Position numbers and translations under genes: made by a program
The notes under the pieces: generated by a model
The model's input: only the letters and a program-made list of their open reading frames with translations
Database searches by the model: none
Told to the model about the DNA's origin: nothing
Shown here: piece after piece, positions 21,263 through 30,310 of the stretch
Numbering within the stretch: the stretch's first letter is position 1
How the letters are laid out: every line of letters starts with the position of its first letter
DNA from: JAGTJU01 sp038257535
GTDB taxonomy: Bacteria > Myxococcota_A > Polyangia > Fen-1088
Assembly: GCA_038257535.1 (NCBI GenBank)
Contig: JBBSJE010000005.1
Location: 1 to 64,000, forward strand
DNA length: 64,000 nt
Reading direction: 5' to 3'

Positions 21263-23176
21263 TCAAGGCAGGGCCGCAATGCGATCGCCACGCACCTCGT
21301 AAATCAAGGCGGTGTCCTGACGTCCATGATCGCCCCCAAAACGAATGTTTCCTGTGACGCCGCGAAATTCCGCGCCGCTGCCCAGCAGGCGCAGCACATC
21401 GTTGCGGGTGCGGGCCCCGCGGTCAACGCAGGCCCGCAAGAGGTGAACACCGTCGAAGCCGTAGGCGTCACTGGCGCCTGGATCGCGGCCATACAGCGTG
21501 CGGAATTCGGCCACGAAGCGCGCCGACGTCGCTTGTTCCGGGTCGGCGTGAAAGCCTGGCGCCAGCAGCGCCCCTTGCACGTAACGACCCGCGCGCTCAA
21601 TCAGACGTTGCGACGTGCCCGGTGCCGTAGCCAACAGCAAGATGTTGCGCCGGGGCGGCCCGGAGGACTTGGGCTTCGTCTCTCCCACGGGGGTGATTGC
21701 TTGCGTGGCCGGTTGCGGCCACAGATCGGCCACCGCCAGCGCGGGCGCGATCAGTTCCAGTTTTTCCGCCGTGTCGGGCACAAACAAAGCTTCCCAGCGC
21801 TGCTTTTTGATAGCCTCCACCTCTTTGGTGAAGCCCGTGGCGGTGGGCGCATAGGTGGCTTGCACCACCACTTGGCCGCCGTCGGCCACCACAGCTTGCC
21901 GAAACGCTTCGGCGGTGCGACGGGCGGCGTCGGTGCTGGGCGCCAGGATGGCAAAGTTGCGGGCTCCCTTGGCACGGGCCAGCCGCGCCAACGCTTGCGC
22001 GCGTGATTCGGTGTCGTGCACCAGCTGAAACGCTGACGTTTGTGGCCCTGGGTTGGGTCCGCCCAAAACCAGGTAGGGCACACCGTCGCGGCTCATTTGC
22101 TCGATCGTGGGCGCATCGGCCAAGCCCACGATCCCCAACACGGCCTCTTCGCGGGACAGTTCGCTGGCGGCGGTTATGGCGCCCCCACGTCCCATGGCAT
22201 CGCGCACCATCACCTGCACCGGACCCACGTCCTGCGCCGATCCCGGAGCGCCCAGGGCAACCATGGCGCCGCGGGTGAGCGCCACACCCAACTGTTGCCC
22301 AGCGCCTGTGAGCGGAACAGCCAATCCCAGGCGGCCCGGATCGCCGGTGCCCACCCAAGCCGTGGTTGCGTTTGCGCCTGCATCGAACTGTTTGCGCAAC
22401 TCCATCGCCTCGTCACTGGCGCGGCGGGCTTGGTCCGCTTGCCCTTGAGCGGCCAAAGCCAGTCCCGCCTTGGGGCCTAAAACTGCACGGGCCAGCTTTT
22501 CGCGGGCGGAGTTCCACAGGGCAAGGGCGTCTTCCAGCGACAGGTGCCCGATGGCTGCGTCTGCGCGTCGCAGAGCGAAGGCCTTTTCATGCGGCTGCGC
22601 GCGATCGGTGTAGCGCTGCCAAGCTTGCAACGCTTCCTTCACGCGGCCTGTGTTGCTGGCGCTTTCGGCCACAGCCACATCAAACAACATGGCAAGGCGA
22701 TCGGGCTGCGCGCCCAACACGCCCGGCGGCGCGCCGGCTTTAATGAACGGCGCAAGCCGCGCCCAAGCGTCCACACTTTTGCCCAGGCGCGCTTCGGCCA
22801 CGGCGGCCAAAAAGTTCACCTCGGCAGACGCGGTGGGGCCGGGCGTCAGCTGGGCAAGCGCGTCCGCAAAGTCACCCTGCTGCACAAGAATCAAAGCGGA
22901 TAAAGTGGCGGCGCGGGTGCGCACGGAATCCGAGTTCGCCGCGCGCAGCCCTTTGGCAATTGCCAACGCGGCTTTGGGGTCGCCCGCCAAATTTTTTGCC
23001 ACGGCCTGCTGCAGATCAGCTTCGGCGCCCTGGGTTGCGCCCGAAAGGCTGCCGTCGCGGCCGGCGTCGATGGCCGCGTCGCTTGGCGGCGCGCCCGAAT
23101 TTCCACCTTGCGCGCGGGCGCCTGTGGCACAGGCGGCCAAAATCGAAAACAGCGCCAACAGCGCAGGTACCCGCAT
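21263..23176 (-). CDS. lipoprotein with TPR-like N-terminus and periplasmic-binding (LivK/LpoA-like) domain
   Basis: About 637 residues starting MRVPALLALFSILAACATG, a lipoprotein signal (lipobox AAC), so the start is the ATG at 23176. An Ala-rich, helical TPR-like region covers about 60-270. From about 285, GRLGLAVPLTGAGQQLGVAL begins a type I periplasmic-binding fold (Peripla_BP_6), with VLGIVGLADAPTIEQMSRDG and GASDAYGFDGVHLLRACVD. The pattern of TPR plus binding fold on a lipoprotein resembles LpoA, the outer-membrane activator of a penicillin-binding protein. No ABC transporter genes are adjacent, which favours a regulatory role over transport. Confidence 0.72.
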   Translation of the reverse strand: MRVPALLALFSILAACATGARAQGGNSGAPPSDAAIDAGRDGSLSGATQGAEADLQQAVAKNLAGDPKAALAIAKGLRAANSDSVRTRAATLSALILVQQGDFADALAQLTPGPTASAEVNFLAAVAEARLGKSVDAWARLAPFIKAGAPPGVLGAQPDRLAMLFDVAVAESASNTGRVKEALQAWQRYTDRAQPHEKAFALRRADAAIGHLSLEDALALWNSAREKLARAVLGPKAGLALAAQGQADQARRASDEAMELRKQFDAGANATTAWVGTGDPGRLGLAVPLTGAGQQLGVALTRGAMVALGAPGSAQDVGPVQVMVRDAMGRGGAITAASELSREEAVLGIVGLADAPTIEQMSRDGVPYLVLGGPNPGPQTSAFQLVHDTESRAQALARLARAKGARNFAILAPSTDAARRTAEAFRQAVVADGGQVVVQATYAPTATGFTKEVEAIKKQRWEALFVPDTAEKLELIAPALAVADLWPQPATQAITPVGETKPKSSGPPRRNILLLATAPGTSQRLIERAGRYVQGALLAPGFHADPEQATSARFVAEFRTLYGRDPGASDAYGFDGVHLLRACVDRGARTRNDVLRLLGSGAEFRGVTGNIRFGGDHGRQDTALIYEVRGDRIAALP

Positions 23177-23258
23177 GGCTTTGGGTTTTACCAGGCCCCC
23201 GGCGCCAACGCAGCATTCCAAATAACAAACGGCCGGCTTTGCCCCGGCCAGCGGGCGC

Positions 23259-23465
23259 CTAGACGGCGGTGCGGCTGGTTGTGGCCCAGGGCGATGGCAT
23301 GCCCATCAAAGCCTGTTCCATCGCAAGAATCTGACGCAACTTGTAAAGATCTTCTGCGTTTAATCCCGGGTGTCCCAAAAAGCCCTCTTCCGCAATCCCT
23401 TTGCCTGCCGGTGCCAGGGCGTCTTGCCACTCTGGTGTTCTTGGCTTGATGTGTCTCAAAGTCAT
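23259..23465 (-). CDS. small protein of unknown function
   Basis: 68 residues beginning MTLRHIKPRTPEWQDALAPA. The ATG is preceded by AAGGAGG at good spacing, one of the strongest ribosome sites in the window, so the gene is very likely real. It is soluble and mostly helical (GLNAEDLYKLRQILAMEQAL) with a flexible Ser/Thr/Ala tail. There is no signal peptide or domain I recognise. It lies between the lipoprotein gene (same strand, downstream) and divergent proS. Confidence 0.6.
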   Translation of the reverse strand: MTLRHIKPRTPEWQDALAPAGKGIAEEGFLGHPGLNAEDLYKLRQILAMEQALMGMPSPWATTSRTAV

Positions 23466-23633
23466 TCCCCATCCTCCTTTTTGCGCGGGACATTTGGTGC
23501 CTGCGCTATTGGATTGTGCACCGAGGGCTGTTTCGGATGCATGAACGTCAGGGAACAGTTCTGCAAAACCCTTGAGCGAATCGCTTCACGCCCGCAGACC
23601 CAAAACCCCAAAGGCGTGATATGACCCCGCCCC

Positions 23634-25367
23634 ATGAAAGTCTCGCAAACCCTGATCCCCACGCTGAAAGAGGCGCCTGCTGAGGCGGAGATCCCCTCGC
23701 ACATCTTGATGGTTCGCGGTGGCTACCTTCGGAAGGTTGCGGCGGGGGTGTATTCGTTTTTGCCCTTGGGCTTGCGGGTCATTCAAAAGATTTCGCGCAT
23801 CGTGCGCGAGGAGATGAACCGGGCGGGCGCCGCCGAGGTGTTTTTGCCAGCCGTGATTCCCGCGGAGTTGTGGAAAGAATCAGGCCGCTGGGATCACTAC
23901 GGCGCGCAACTGCTGCGGTTCAAAGACCGCAAGGGCGGCGAGTTCGTCATTGGGCCGACCCACGAAGAGGTAATTGTGGACTTGGTGCGCGGTGACGTAC
24001 GCAGCTACCGGCAACTGCCGCTCAATCTCTATCAAATTCAAACCAAGTTCCGGGATGAATTGCGGCCCCGCGCAGGCCTCATGCGCGGCCGTGAATTCAT
24101 CATGAAGGACGCATATTCGTTTCACAGCACCGAAGAGGATGCCAAACGCGAATACCGCAACATGTTCGACACCTACTGCCGCATCTTCGCGCGCTGCGGT
24201 TTGGCGTTTCGGCCTGTAGAAGCGGACACCGGCGCCATTGGGGGATCGCTGTCCCACGAGTTTCAGGTGCTGGCCGAGACCGGTGAAGACGCCATTGTGG
24301 CGTGCGACCAGTGTGACTACGCCGCCAACGTCGAAGAGGCTTTGACGCGCAAACCCGAGGCCGCGGCGCCTTCCGAGGCAGTTTTGCAAGAGGTGGCGAC
24401 GCCCGGTGCGCGCACCATCGAAGAGGTAGTTGCGTTTTTGGGTGTGCCCGCTTCGCAACTGGCCAAGACGCTCATCTGTTTGTTGGATGGCAAGCCCGTG
24501 GCCGTGCTGGTGCGTGGCGACCGCGACATGAACGAGATCAAAGTGAAGCGGCACCTGGGCGGGCAAGAGATCGTGTTGGCCAACGACCGTGCCGTGGAAG
24601 ATGTGACCAAAGCCCCCGTAGGCTTTGCGGGCCCCGTGGGGCTACAGATCCCCGTTTACGTTGACCATGAGGTGGCCGCGATGCCCGCGTTCGCGGCGGG
24701 CGCAAACAAGGCTGACGCGCACGTGTTGAACGTGGTGATGGGGCGTGATTTCAAACCGGCGGCGGTGGGTGATTTTCGGCAAGCGGCGGCGGGTGATGCG
24801 TGCCCACGCTGCGACGGAGGACACTTCAATGGCTTCAAAGGCATAGAGGTGGGTCACGTGTTCTTCTTGGGCACAAAGTATTCCTCGGCCATGAAGTGCA
24901 ACTTCTTGGATGCCGATGGAAAAGAGAAGCCGGCGATCATGGGCTGCTACGGCATTGGTGTGACCCGCATCGCCGCGGCCGCCATTGAGCAGCATCACGA
25001 CGCCGATGGCATCACGTGGCCGGTGCCTCTGGCGCCTTTCGAGGTGCATCTACTTTCGCTGCAGGCGAACGACGCCGCGGTGGCTCAGGGCTGCGATGAG
25101 CTTTACCGCAGCTTGGGCGAAGCGGGCATCGAAGTGCTTTACGACGATCGCGATGAGCGGCCGGGGGTAAAGTTCAAAGACGCAGACTTGATGGGCATGC
25201 CGTATCGTTTGGCCTTAGGCAAGAAAGGGCTTGCCGAGGGCATTGTTGAGATCAAAGCGCGTCGCGCGCCTGAGGTGCACAAGGTGCCTTTGACCGAAGC
25301 GGTGTCATGGATCCGTGCCCGCGTGGAAACCGAACGCGCGGGTTTGAGCGCAGGAGCGGCAAAGTGA
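23634..25367 (+). CDS. proS: prolyl-tRNA synthetase, bacterial type with editing domain
   Basis: 577 residues. Class II motif 1 is around RVIQKISRIVREEMNRAGAAEVFLP (split: QKISRIVREEMNRAG), motif 2 is FRDELRPRAGLMRGREFIMK, and motif 3 is GCYGIGVTRIAAAAIEQ. The insertion between motifs 2 and 3 (about 230-390, with RTIEEVVAFLGVPASQLAKT) is the YbaK-like domain that deacylates Ala-tRNA(Pro). The C-terminal anticodon domain starts near PFEVHLLSLQ. It charges tRNA-Pro in the cytoplasm. Length and order match the bacterial-type enzyme. It is followed by pyrF with a GTGA overlap. Confidence 0.96.
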   Translation: MKVSQTLIPTLKEAPAEAEIPSHILMVRGGYLRKVAAGVYSFLPLGLRVIQKISRIVREEMNRAGAAEVFLPAVIPAELWKESGRWDHYGAQLLRFKDRKGGEFVIGPTHEEVIVDLVRGDVRSYRQLPLNLYQIQTKFRDELRPRAGLMRGREFIMKDAYSFHSTEEDAKREYRNMFDTYCRIFARCGLAFRPVEADTGAIGGSLSHEFQVLAETGEDAIVACDQCDYAANVEEALTRKPEAAAPSEAVLQEVATPGARTIEEVVAFLGVPASQLAKTLICLLDGKPVAVLVRGDRDMNEIKVKRHLGGQEIVLANDRAVEDVTKAPVGFAGPVGLQIPVYVDHEVAAMPAFAAGANKADAHVLNVVMGRDFKPAAVGDFRQAAAGDACPRCDGGHFNGFKGIEVGHVFFLGTKYSSAMKCNFLDADGKEKPAIMGCYGIGVTRIAAAAIEQHHDADGITWPVPLAPFEVHLLSLQANDAAVAQGCDELYRSLGEAGIEVLYDDRDERPGVKFKDADLMGMPYRLALGKKGLAEGIVEIKARRAPEVHKVPLTEAVSWIRARVETERAGLSAGAAK

Positions 25368-26080
25368 ATCCATTGTTGGATGCCAACGGCCGCGAACGCA
25401 TCATTGTGGCCCTTGATGTGCCTGACATCGCGCGCCTAGAAGCGTTTTTGGATCGGCTTGAGGGCAAACCGGTTTGGTACAAGATCGGGCTTGAGCTGTT
25501 CATCGCGGAAGGTGTGCGTGCGATTGAGGCGGTGAAGCGGCGCGGGGGAAAGCTGTTTTTGGACCTGAAGCTGCACGACATTCCCGAAACCGTGGCGCGC
25601 TCTGTGACGGCGGCGCGGCGCTTGGGTGCAGAGCTGCTGACGGTGCACGCAGGCGGCGGCACGGAGATGGTGGGCCGGGCTGTGGCCGCTGCGGAAGGGC
25701 AGTTGAACATTTTGGCGGTCACCGTGCTGACAAGCCAGACGCAGGCTGATTTGGTGGCTGACGGCATCGCTGGCGATGTTTCTGCGGCGGTGGCGCGCCG
25801 GGCGCAGGTGGCACGCGACGCAGGGGCGGGCGGCTTGGTGTGTTCGCCCCAGGAAGTGGCTCTGGCGCGGGCCCAGGGCCAAAACTTGTTGCTGGTGGTG
25901 CCCGGCATTCGACCTACGGGCTCTGCGATGGGCGATCAAAAGCGCGTGGGCACGCCCGCTGAAGCCATCGCCGGCGGCGCCGATTATTTGGTGGTGGGCC
26001 GCCCGCTGCGAGACGCGCAAAGCCCCTCCAAGGCGTTTGACGCTTTGGCAGAAGAGATTGACCAGGCGTTGAAGGCCTAA
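25364..26080 (+). CDS. pyrF: orotidine 5'-phosphate decarboxylase
   Basis: 238 residues from a GTG that overlaps the proS stop (GTGA), preceded by CAGGAGCG. The catalytic Asp-x-Lys-x-x-Asp lies in FLDLKLHDIPETV; other signatures are IVALDVPD at the start, WYKIGLELF, LTVHAGGGTEM and VVPGIRPTGSAMGDQKRVGT near the end with phosphate-binding residues, then DYLVVGRPL. It makes UMP from OMP in the last step of de novo pyrimidine synthesis. The length matches the short bacterial form. It is translationally coupled to proS and three bases before rlmB. Confidence 0.95.
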   Translation: MNPLLDANGRERIIVALDVPDIARLEAFLDRLEGKPVWYKIGLELFIAEGVRAIEAVKRRGGKLFLDLKLHDIPETVARSVTAARRLGAELLTVHAGGGTEMVGRAVAAAEGQLNILAVTVLTSQTQADLVADGIAGDVSAAVARRAQVARDAGAGGLVCSPQEVALARAQGQNLLLVVPGIRPTGSAMGDQKRVGTPAEAIAGGADYLVVGRPLRDAQSPSKAFDALAEEIDQALKA

Positions 26081-26083
26081 CGT

Positions 26084-26857
26084 ATGTCTGAAACAGAAAA
26101 CGAAGATCAGGGCCGCATCATCTTTGGTTTGCGCCCTGTAGAAGAGCTGTGTCGCGCACATCCCAAAGATGTATCGGTGATTTATGTGGCCGAGGGCTTG
26201 CGTACGCCCGACGTGGCGCGCGTGATTGCCGTTGCCAAAGACCGAGGCATCGCCGTGCAATGGCGCCCCCGCGCCCTGGTGGCCGACTTGGCGGGCAAAG
26301 GCGCGCATCAAGGCATTGTGGCTGTGGCGGGGGCTTACCGCTACGTGCCGGTGCCCACGATGTTGGAAGCCGCCGCGGCGCAGGGCCAAGCGCCCCTGTT
26401 GGTGTTGTTGGATGGGCTTACGGATCCGCAAAATTTGGGCGCAATTGTGCGCAGTGCAGAAGTGTTTGGCGCCCACGGCGTGGCCATTCCCGATCACAAG
26501 GCGGCGCCCATCACCGCAGGTGCCATCAAGGCGTCTGCGGGTGCCACCGAGCGCGTGCGCATCGCCCGCGTGCACAACTTTTTGGGCAGCATCGACAAGC
26601 TTCGCGAAAGCGGTGTGAAGGTTTGGGGCACCGGCGCCGACGAAGCGGGCGTGAGCGTGTTTGATGCGGATTTGACGGTACCCACGGCATTTGTGGTGGG
26701 CTCTGAAGGGCGCGGCATGCGCGAAGCGGTTTCGCGGCGCTGTGACGGCACGCTACGCATACCGATGGCGGGGCAAATTGCGTCGCTGAATGCTTCAGCG
26801 GCTGCCGCCATCGTGCTTTACGAGGCCATGCGCCAGCGTTTGCGCGGCGCTACTTAA
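26084..26857 (+). CDS. rlmB: 23S rRNA (guanosine-2'-O-)-methyltransferase, RlmB type
   Basis: 257 residues. The N-terminal substrate-binding domain (IIFGLRPVEELC, HQGIVAVAGAYRYV) precedes the SPOUT domain with LLDGLTDPQNLGAIVRSAEV, then FVVGSEGRGMREAVSRRCDG and IPMAGQIASLNASAAAAIVLYE, the deep trefoil knot that binds SAM. RlmB 2'-O-methylates G2251 of 23S rRNA; a TrmH-type tRNA role cannot be excluded from sequence alone. It is the last gene of proS-pyrF-rlmB and ends with an eight-base tail overlap against the convergent GGDEF gene. Confidence 0.88.
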   Translation: MSETENEDQGRIIFGLRPVEELCRAHPKDVSVIYVAEGLRTPDVARVIAVAKDRGIAVQWRPRALVADLAGKGAHQGIVAVAGAYRYVPVPTMLEAAAAQGQAPLLVLLDGLTDPQNLGAIVRSAEVFGAHGVAIPDHKAAPITAGAIKASAGATERVRIARVHNFLGSIDKLRESGVKVWGTGADEAGVSVFDADLTVPTAFVVGSEGRGMREAVSRRCDGTLRIPMAGQIASLNASAAAAIVLYEAMRQRLRGAT

Positions 26858-27773
26858 CGCAGTTGCGGCCAGCGCCCTTGGCGGCGTAAAGCAACTCGTC
26901 GGCGCGCGAGATGGCCACGACGACATCTTCGGCACGCCCCACCTCGGAAACGCCAGCGGAGATGGTGACCGCCAAACCGCCCGGAAACACAATGTGTTGC
27001 ACGGCATCGCGCAGGCGTTCGGCGCACAAACGCGCGCCTTCCAGATTGGTGTTGGGCAGCACCACCAAAAACTCTTCACCGCCCCAACGGGCCGCAAAGT
27101 CGCATACCCGTATCACATCGGCGATTGTGGCCCCAACGGCGCGCAGCACCTGATCGCCCACGTTGTGCCCGTAGGTGTCGTTGACCTTCTTGAAATGATC
27201 AACGTCAAGCAGCACCAAGGACATGCTGCCCCCGTAGCGCCGAAACTTTGATGACTCTCGACGGACGAATTGCTCCGCGCCGCGGCGGTTGGAAAGGCCG
27301 GTTAGCCGATCGGTCATCGAGAGCCGCTCGTAGGCGGCCACCAAATCAACTTCGGCCGTGATGTCCGTGCACACCACGATGATGGCTTCCTTGGGCATTG
27401 CAACCCGGCGCGCCACCCAGCGCACGATAGAGCGGTTGGGGCGCGACAGCTCGAATTCTTCGCAGGTGATGCGGCTTTCGAAGGGTAGCAAGAGGCCATC
27501 GCGAATGACCGGCGGTGGATCATCAACCAACGAAGCCACAAAACTCATCAGCGCCGCGGGCGACATATCAAGAATGCTCTCGACAGGCACACCGAAAATT
27601 GCTGCCAGAGGGCGGCTGCACAGCGCCACTTTGCCTTGCTCGTCGATGACGAGAATGCCCGACTCAAGGCTGTTGGCCATTGCGTCCAGGAAGGGAAGCG
27701 CCACGCTCCAATCCCTTGCGATCTGATCCGCAAGGGTTTCATGAGCCGGGCTTTCTTTTGCCGTTGATTTCAC
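26850..27773 (-). CDS. PAS-GGDEF diguanylate cyclase, SiaD-like position
   Basis: About 307 residues from GTG 27773, which overlaps the preceding stop (GTGA). The N-terminal PAS-like domain (about 25-140, with SGILVIDEQGKVALCSRPLA) is followed by a GGDEF domain with LTGLSNRRGAEQF, LLDVDHFKKVND and the active-site loop RWGGEEF. An RVCD motif sits five residues before GGEEF, the inhibitory I-site, so product feedback is expected. It condenses two GTP to c-di-GMP in the cytoplasm. There is no receiver or membrane segment. Its coupling to a STAS protein, a kinase and a divergent PP2C phosphatase suggests that activity is switched by the STAS partner. Confidence 0.9.
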   Translation of the reverse strand: MKSTAKESPAHETLADQIARDWSVALPFLDAMANSLESGILVIDEQGKVALCSRPLAAIFGVPVESILDMSPAALMSFVASLVDDPPPVIRDGLLLPFESRITCEEFELSRPNRSIVRWVARRVAMPKEAIIVVCTDITAEVDLVAAYERLSMTDRLTGLSNRRGAEQFVRRESSKFRRYGGSMSLVLLDVDHFKKVNDTYGHNVGDQVLRAVGATIADVIRVCDFAARWGGEEFLVVLPNTNLEGARLCAERLRDAVQHIVFPGGLAVTISAGVSEVGRAEDVVVAISRADELLYAAKGAGRNCVK

Positions 27774-28150
27774 GTTTGAATGCTGACGAGGTCGTTGGCA
27801 AAGCACGAAAGCGCATGCAAGCTGCGTCGCTGCCAGTGTAGGCGTGGGCTGGATAAGAACACGATGCGGTACTGCTTCTCGGTTGGCTGTGCTTGAACCG
27901 AGCTTATCCAGGTGACGAACGCTTTTAAGCAGGATGAATTGATGAATTCTAGATTGCGCACATCCACCGTCACTTCTCCGATGGAGTTTGTGACCGCGTG
28001 GTGGTGAATCGAAAGCAGAAATTCATCAAGCCTTTCTTTCACATTGAGGTCGGCGTTGCCCGTGATTGCGGTTTGCAAACTGGCACCATCAACTTGGGCA
28101 GATGCCGAGAAGTCGCTTTCGCGGACCGGAGAAATTGCAAGCTGGCTCAT
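27770..28150 (-). CDS. STAS-like antagonist, SiaC-like
   Basis: 126 residues. The core VTVDVRNLEFINSSCLKAFV (about 65-84) is the strand-helix of STAS/anti-sigma-antagonist folds, where Ser or Thr at the helix start (NSSC) is phosphorylated by a partner kinase. The pattern of a long N-terminal extension and a helix reading N-S-S-x-L-K-A is closer to SiaC (DUF1987) than to RsbV. It overlaps the kinase gene upstream (ATGA) and the GGDEF gene downstream (GTGA). In its dephosphorylated state it would be predicted to activate the GGDEF protein. The phospho-site is inferred, not shown. Confidence 0.7.
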   Translation of the reverse strand: MSQLAISPVRESDFSASAQVDGASLQTAITGNADLNVKERLDEFLLSIHHHAVTNSIGEVTVDVRNLEFINSSCLKAFVTWISSVQAQPTEKQYRIVFLSSPRLHWQRRSLHALSCFANDLVSIQT

Positions 28151-28746
28151 GGCACCCTCCGTTCGGGAATCCGCGCGGTGGCGCGAATGAAAACTTGCGT
28201 GCCCTTGGAGTCAAACGCCAAAGTCATTTCGCCTTCGGCGCGTATTCTCGCAAGACCAAGCCCCGACACCGACACATCGGCGGCGTTGCGCCGCATCAAC
28301 TCGAAGTAATAATCGTAGGGATCGTCGCGAGTGTTCATCTCAGCAAAGTTTTGCTTGAGGCGCTCTATGTGGCTAGGGCTCGTTTGGTTCATCATGGTTA
28401 AAACGGCCTGTCGCCCTCCTTCTTCATCGGGCCCCAGGCGCAAAGCCAGACAGGCTTGCCTGTTCTCGGCGTATTTCGCCGCATTCTCCAAAAGCTCGTG
28501 CGCAGCCATAGCGACACGGAAAACCGCGTCGGCGTCGTCTACCAGCTTTTCCATGGCCTGCTCAACAAACCTTCGTGTGATCGACACGATCCGGGGATCC
28601 GTGTCCAAGGTCAGTTCGAGGCTGAGTCCCTCGTTTGTCATCTGCACCGGGGGACATCGGCTGGCAGTCATCAAAACTTTCATGTTGCTTGCAATATTCG
28701 GCACGCCGCGCTGCGTTTTCACCTTTGCACCCTCCGAATCGTTCAT
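28147..28746 (-). CDS. GHKL-type protein kinase, SiaB/RsbW-like
   Basis: About 199 residues from ATG 28746 (start uncertain; the frame is open further upstream, but that part runs into the divergent gene). The Bergerat fold has an N-box AAHELLENAAKYAEN (about 102-116) and a G-box VSGLGLARIRAEGEM near the end. Two features link it to the SiaB (DUF6272) group rather than classical RsbW: the long insert with NQTSPSHIERLKQNF and the C-terminal strand TQVFIRATARIP. It would phosphorylate the adjacent STAS protein. It overlaps the STAS gene by four bases. There is no His-phosphotransfer domain, so this is not a two-component kinase. Confidence 0.7.
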   Translation of the reverse strand: MNDSEGAKVKTQRGVPNIASNMKVLMTASRCPPVQMTNEGLSLELTLDTDPRIVSITRRFVEQAMEKLVDDADAVFRVAMAAHELLENAAKYAENRQACLALRLGPDEEGGRQAVLTMMNQTSPSHIERLKQNFAEMNTRDDPYDYYFELMRRNAADVSVSGLGLARIRAEGEMTLAFDSKGTQVFIRATARIPERRVP

Positions 28747-28793
28747 TGTCTCAAGGATGTCGGCAACTCGCCGAAATGTCTCGAGGAGGAATT

Positions 28794-30296
28794 TTGGCCG
28801 AAAAACCGCCCATCCAGCCCAGCGTTGCCCATGACGCACGCCGGGGCATGCTGCTGACGACCGATTCGCCGGCGGTTCGGTTCGGGTCACCGCCGCCAGA
28901 GGGCCCAGGCGCCTGCAAGGCTCCGGTACCGCCATCGCAAAAAGATCCCAAAACGGTCAGATTGCTTTCGGGGCTGCGCTTGAAAGTTACCTTGACGCTG
29001 TTTATCACAGTGTTGTTAGTGGCCTTGTCAGGCCTGATCTTCGGCCTGGTGTCTCGCATCTTCGCCGAGTTAACCCCTTCAATGCGGGCGGAGCTTGAGT
29101 GGAAAACCCAACGCGGCGCCAAGGAGTTGGCGCAAGCCGCCGACTTTGCCATCGTGGTTGGTGACGCCACTCTCATTAGAGAGGCGTGTGGGCCTTATAT
29201 CGGCGGCGCGGATGTTTTGGCCATTGTGGCCACGGATCCAGAAGGCAATGTGCTGCTAGAGCACGGCAAGTCGCCGCAGCCGGTCCAACGTTTGTTTGTT
29301 GGGCCGCCGGGGAGCGTCCACGAAGGCAAAGGTCACTTCGTGTCGTGGGCGGAGTCGAAGATCGAGGGCCGGACCGTGGGACAACTGGCGTTGGTGATCT
29401 CTACGGCCAAGTTGGTGGCGGGGGAGAACCTGCGCAACAACATTTTGGGCGCTGCGGGGCTGGGCTGTGTGGCGGCGTTGCTGCTCAGTTTGTTCTTCGT
29501 GAATTTCTATTTGGGCCCCGTGATTAGCCTGACACACAAGGCCTTGCGGACGGCGCGTGAGCTTGAGATTGCTCAGCGGATTCAAACCTCCATTTTGCCT
29601 CGCAACCTTTCCGTTGAAGGGCTTACGATCTCCGCCGCCATGGTTCCTGCAGAAGATGTTGGCGGTGATTACTACGATGTGGTGCCAACGCAGGGCGGGG
29701 CATGGATCGGGGTGGGCGACGTGGCGGGGCATGGCCTTAAAGCGGGCCTCATTATGCTGATGGTGCAAAGCGTGGTTGCCGCTCTCACCCGGCAGCGGGC
29801 CCGCACGAGTCCAAAAGAGATCTTGGAAATTTTGAACCGCGTGCTGTTCGACAACGTTCGTCAGCGCTTGGGAAGCGACGAGCACGTCACGTTTACGCTG
29901 ATGCGCTACGAGGCTGATGGCAGCTTGGTTTATGCGGGCGCCCATGAAGACATCCTGATTTGCCGGGCAAAAGACGGAAAATGCGAGATCGTTCCCACCC
30001 CGGGCACCTGGATGGGGGCCATCGCCAATGTGTCGCGTTCCATCACCGATTCCACCGCCAAACTGGAACCGGGCGATCTCATGGTGTTGTACACCGATGG
30101 GGTTATAGAGGCCCACAACCCGCAAGGCGAGCAGTTTGGCCTGGATCGCGTGATCGAACTGGTCGAAAAGCATCACGCGGACGAGCCAGAACTGGTGGTT
30201 CAGACCATCGTTCAGGCTGCGTTGCAGTGGGGGCCCGTGCAGGACGACGACGTCACCCTGTTGGCCATACGCTATCAAGGCAACGGAGGCGCTTAG
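28794..30296 (+). CDS. membrane PP2C/SpoIIE-type phosphatase, SiaA-like
   Basis: About 500 residues. After a Pro-rich N-terminus, a membrane segment (VTLTLFITVLLVALSGLIFG) leads to a periplasmic sensor of about 120 residues, a second membrane segment (AAGLGCVAALLLSLFFVNFYLG) and a short linker. The cytoplasmic SpoIIE domain has QTSILPRNL, VGGDYYDVV, GVGDVAGHGLKAG, LYTDGVIEA and DDDVTLL, all metal-binding motifs of PP2C phosphatases. It would dephosphorylate the STAS protein encoded divergently. The start is uncertain: TTG 28794 follows GAGGAGGA closely, while ATG 28776 and ATG 28848 are alternatives. It is divergent from the kinase-STAS-GGDEF genes with a very short shared control region. Confidence 0.85.
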   Translation: MAEKPPIQPSVAHDARRGMLLTTDSPAVRFGSPPPEGPGACKAPVPPSQKDPKTVRLLSGLRLKVTLTLFITVLLVALSGLIFGLVSRIFAELTPSMRAELEWKTQRGAKELAQAADFAIVVGDATLIREACGPYIGGADVLAIVATDPEGNVLLEHGKSPQPVQRLFVGPPGSVHEGKGHFVSWAESKIEGRTVGQLALVISTAKLVAGENLRNNILGAAGLGCVAALLLSLFFVNFYLGPVISLTHKALRTARELEIAQRIQTSILPRNLSVEGLTISAAMVPAEDVGGDYYDVVPTQGGAWIGVGDVAGHGLKAGLIMLMVQSVVAALTRQRARTSPKEILEILNRVLFDNVRQRLGSDEHVTFTLMRYEADGSLVYAGAHEDILICRAKDGKCEIVPTPGTWMGAIANVSRSITDSTAKLEPGDLMVLYTDGVIEAHNPQGEQFGLDRVIELVEKHHADEPELVVQTIVQAALQWGPVQDDDVTLLAIRYQGNGGA

Positions 30297-30310
30297 GCAT
30301 ACGCTTAGGC

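Noticed and set aside
23233..23251. GGCCGG/CCGGCC hairpin between the small gene and the receptor lipoprotein
   Set aside because: Short stem, no U-tract on either strand; not enough for a terminator call.
28794..28850. Earlier start at 28635 for the PP2C phosphatase
   Set aside because: It would overlap the divergent kinase gene by over 100 bases and the extra residues are the reverse shadow of that gene.
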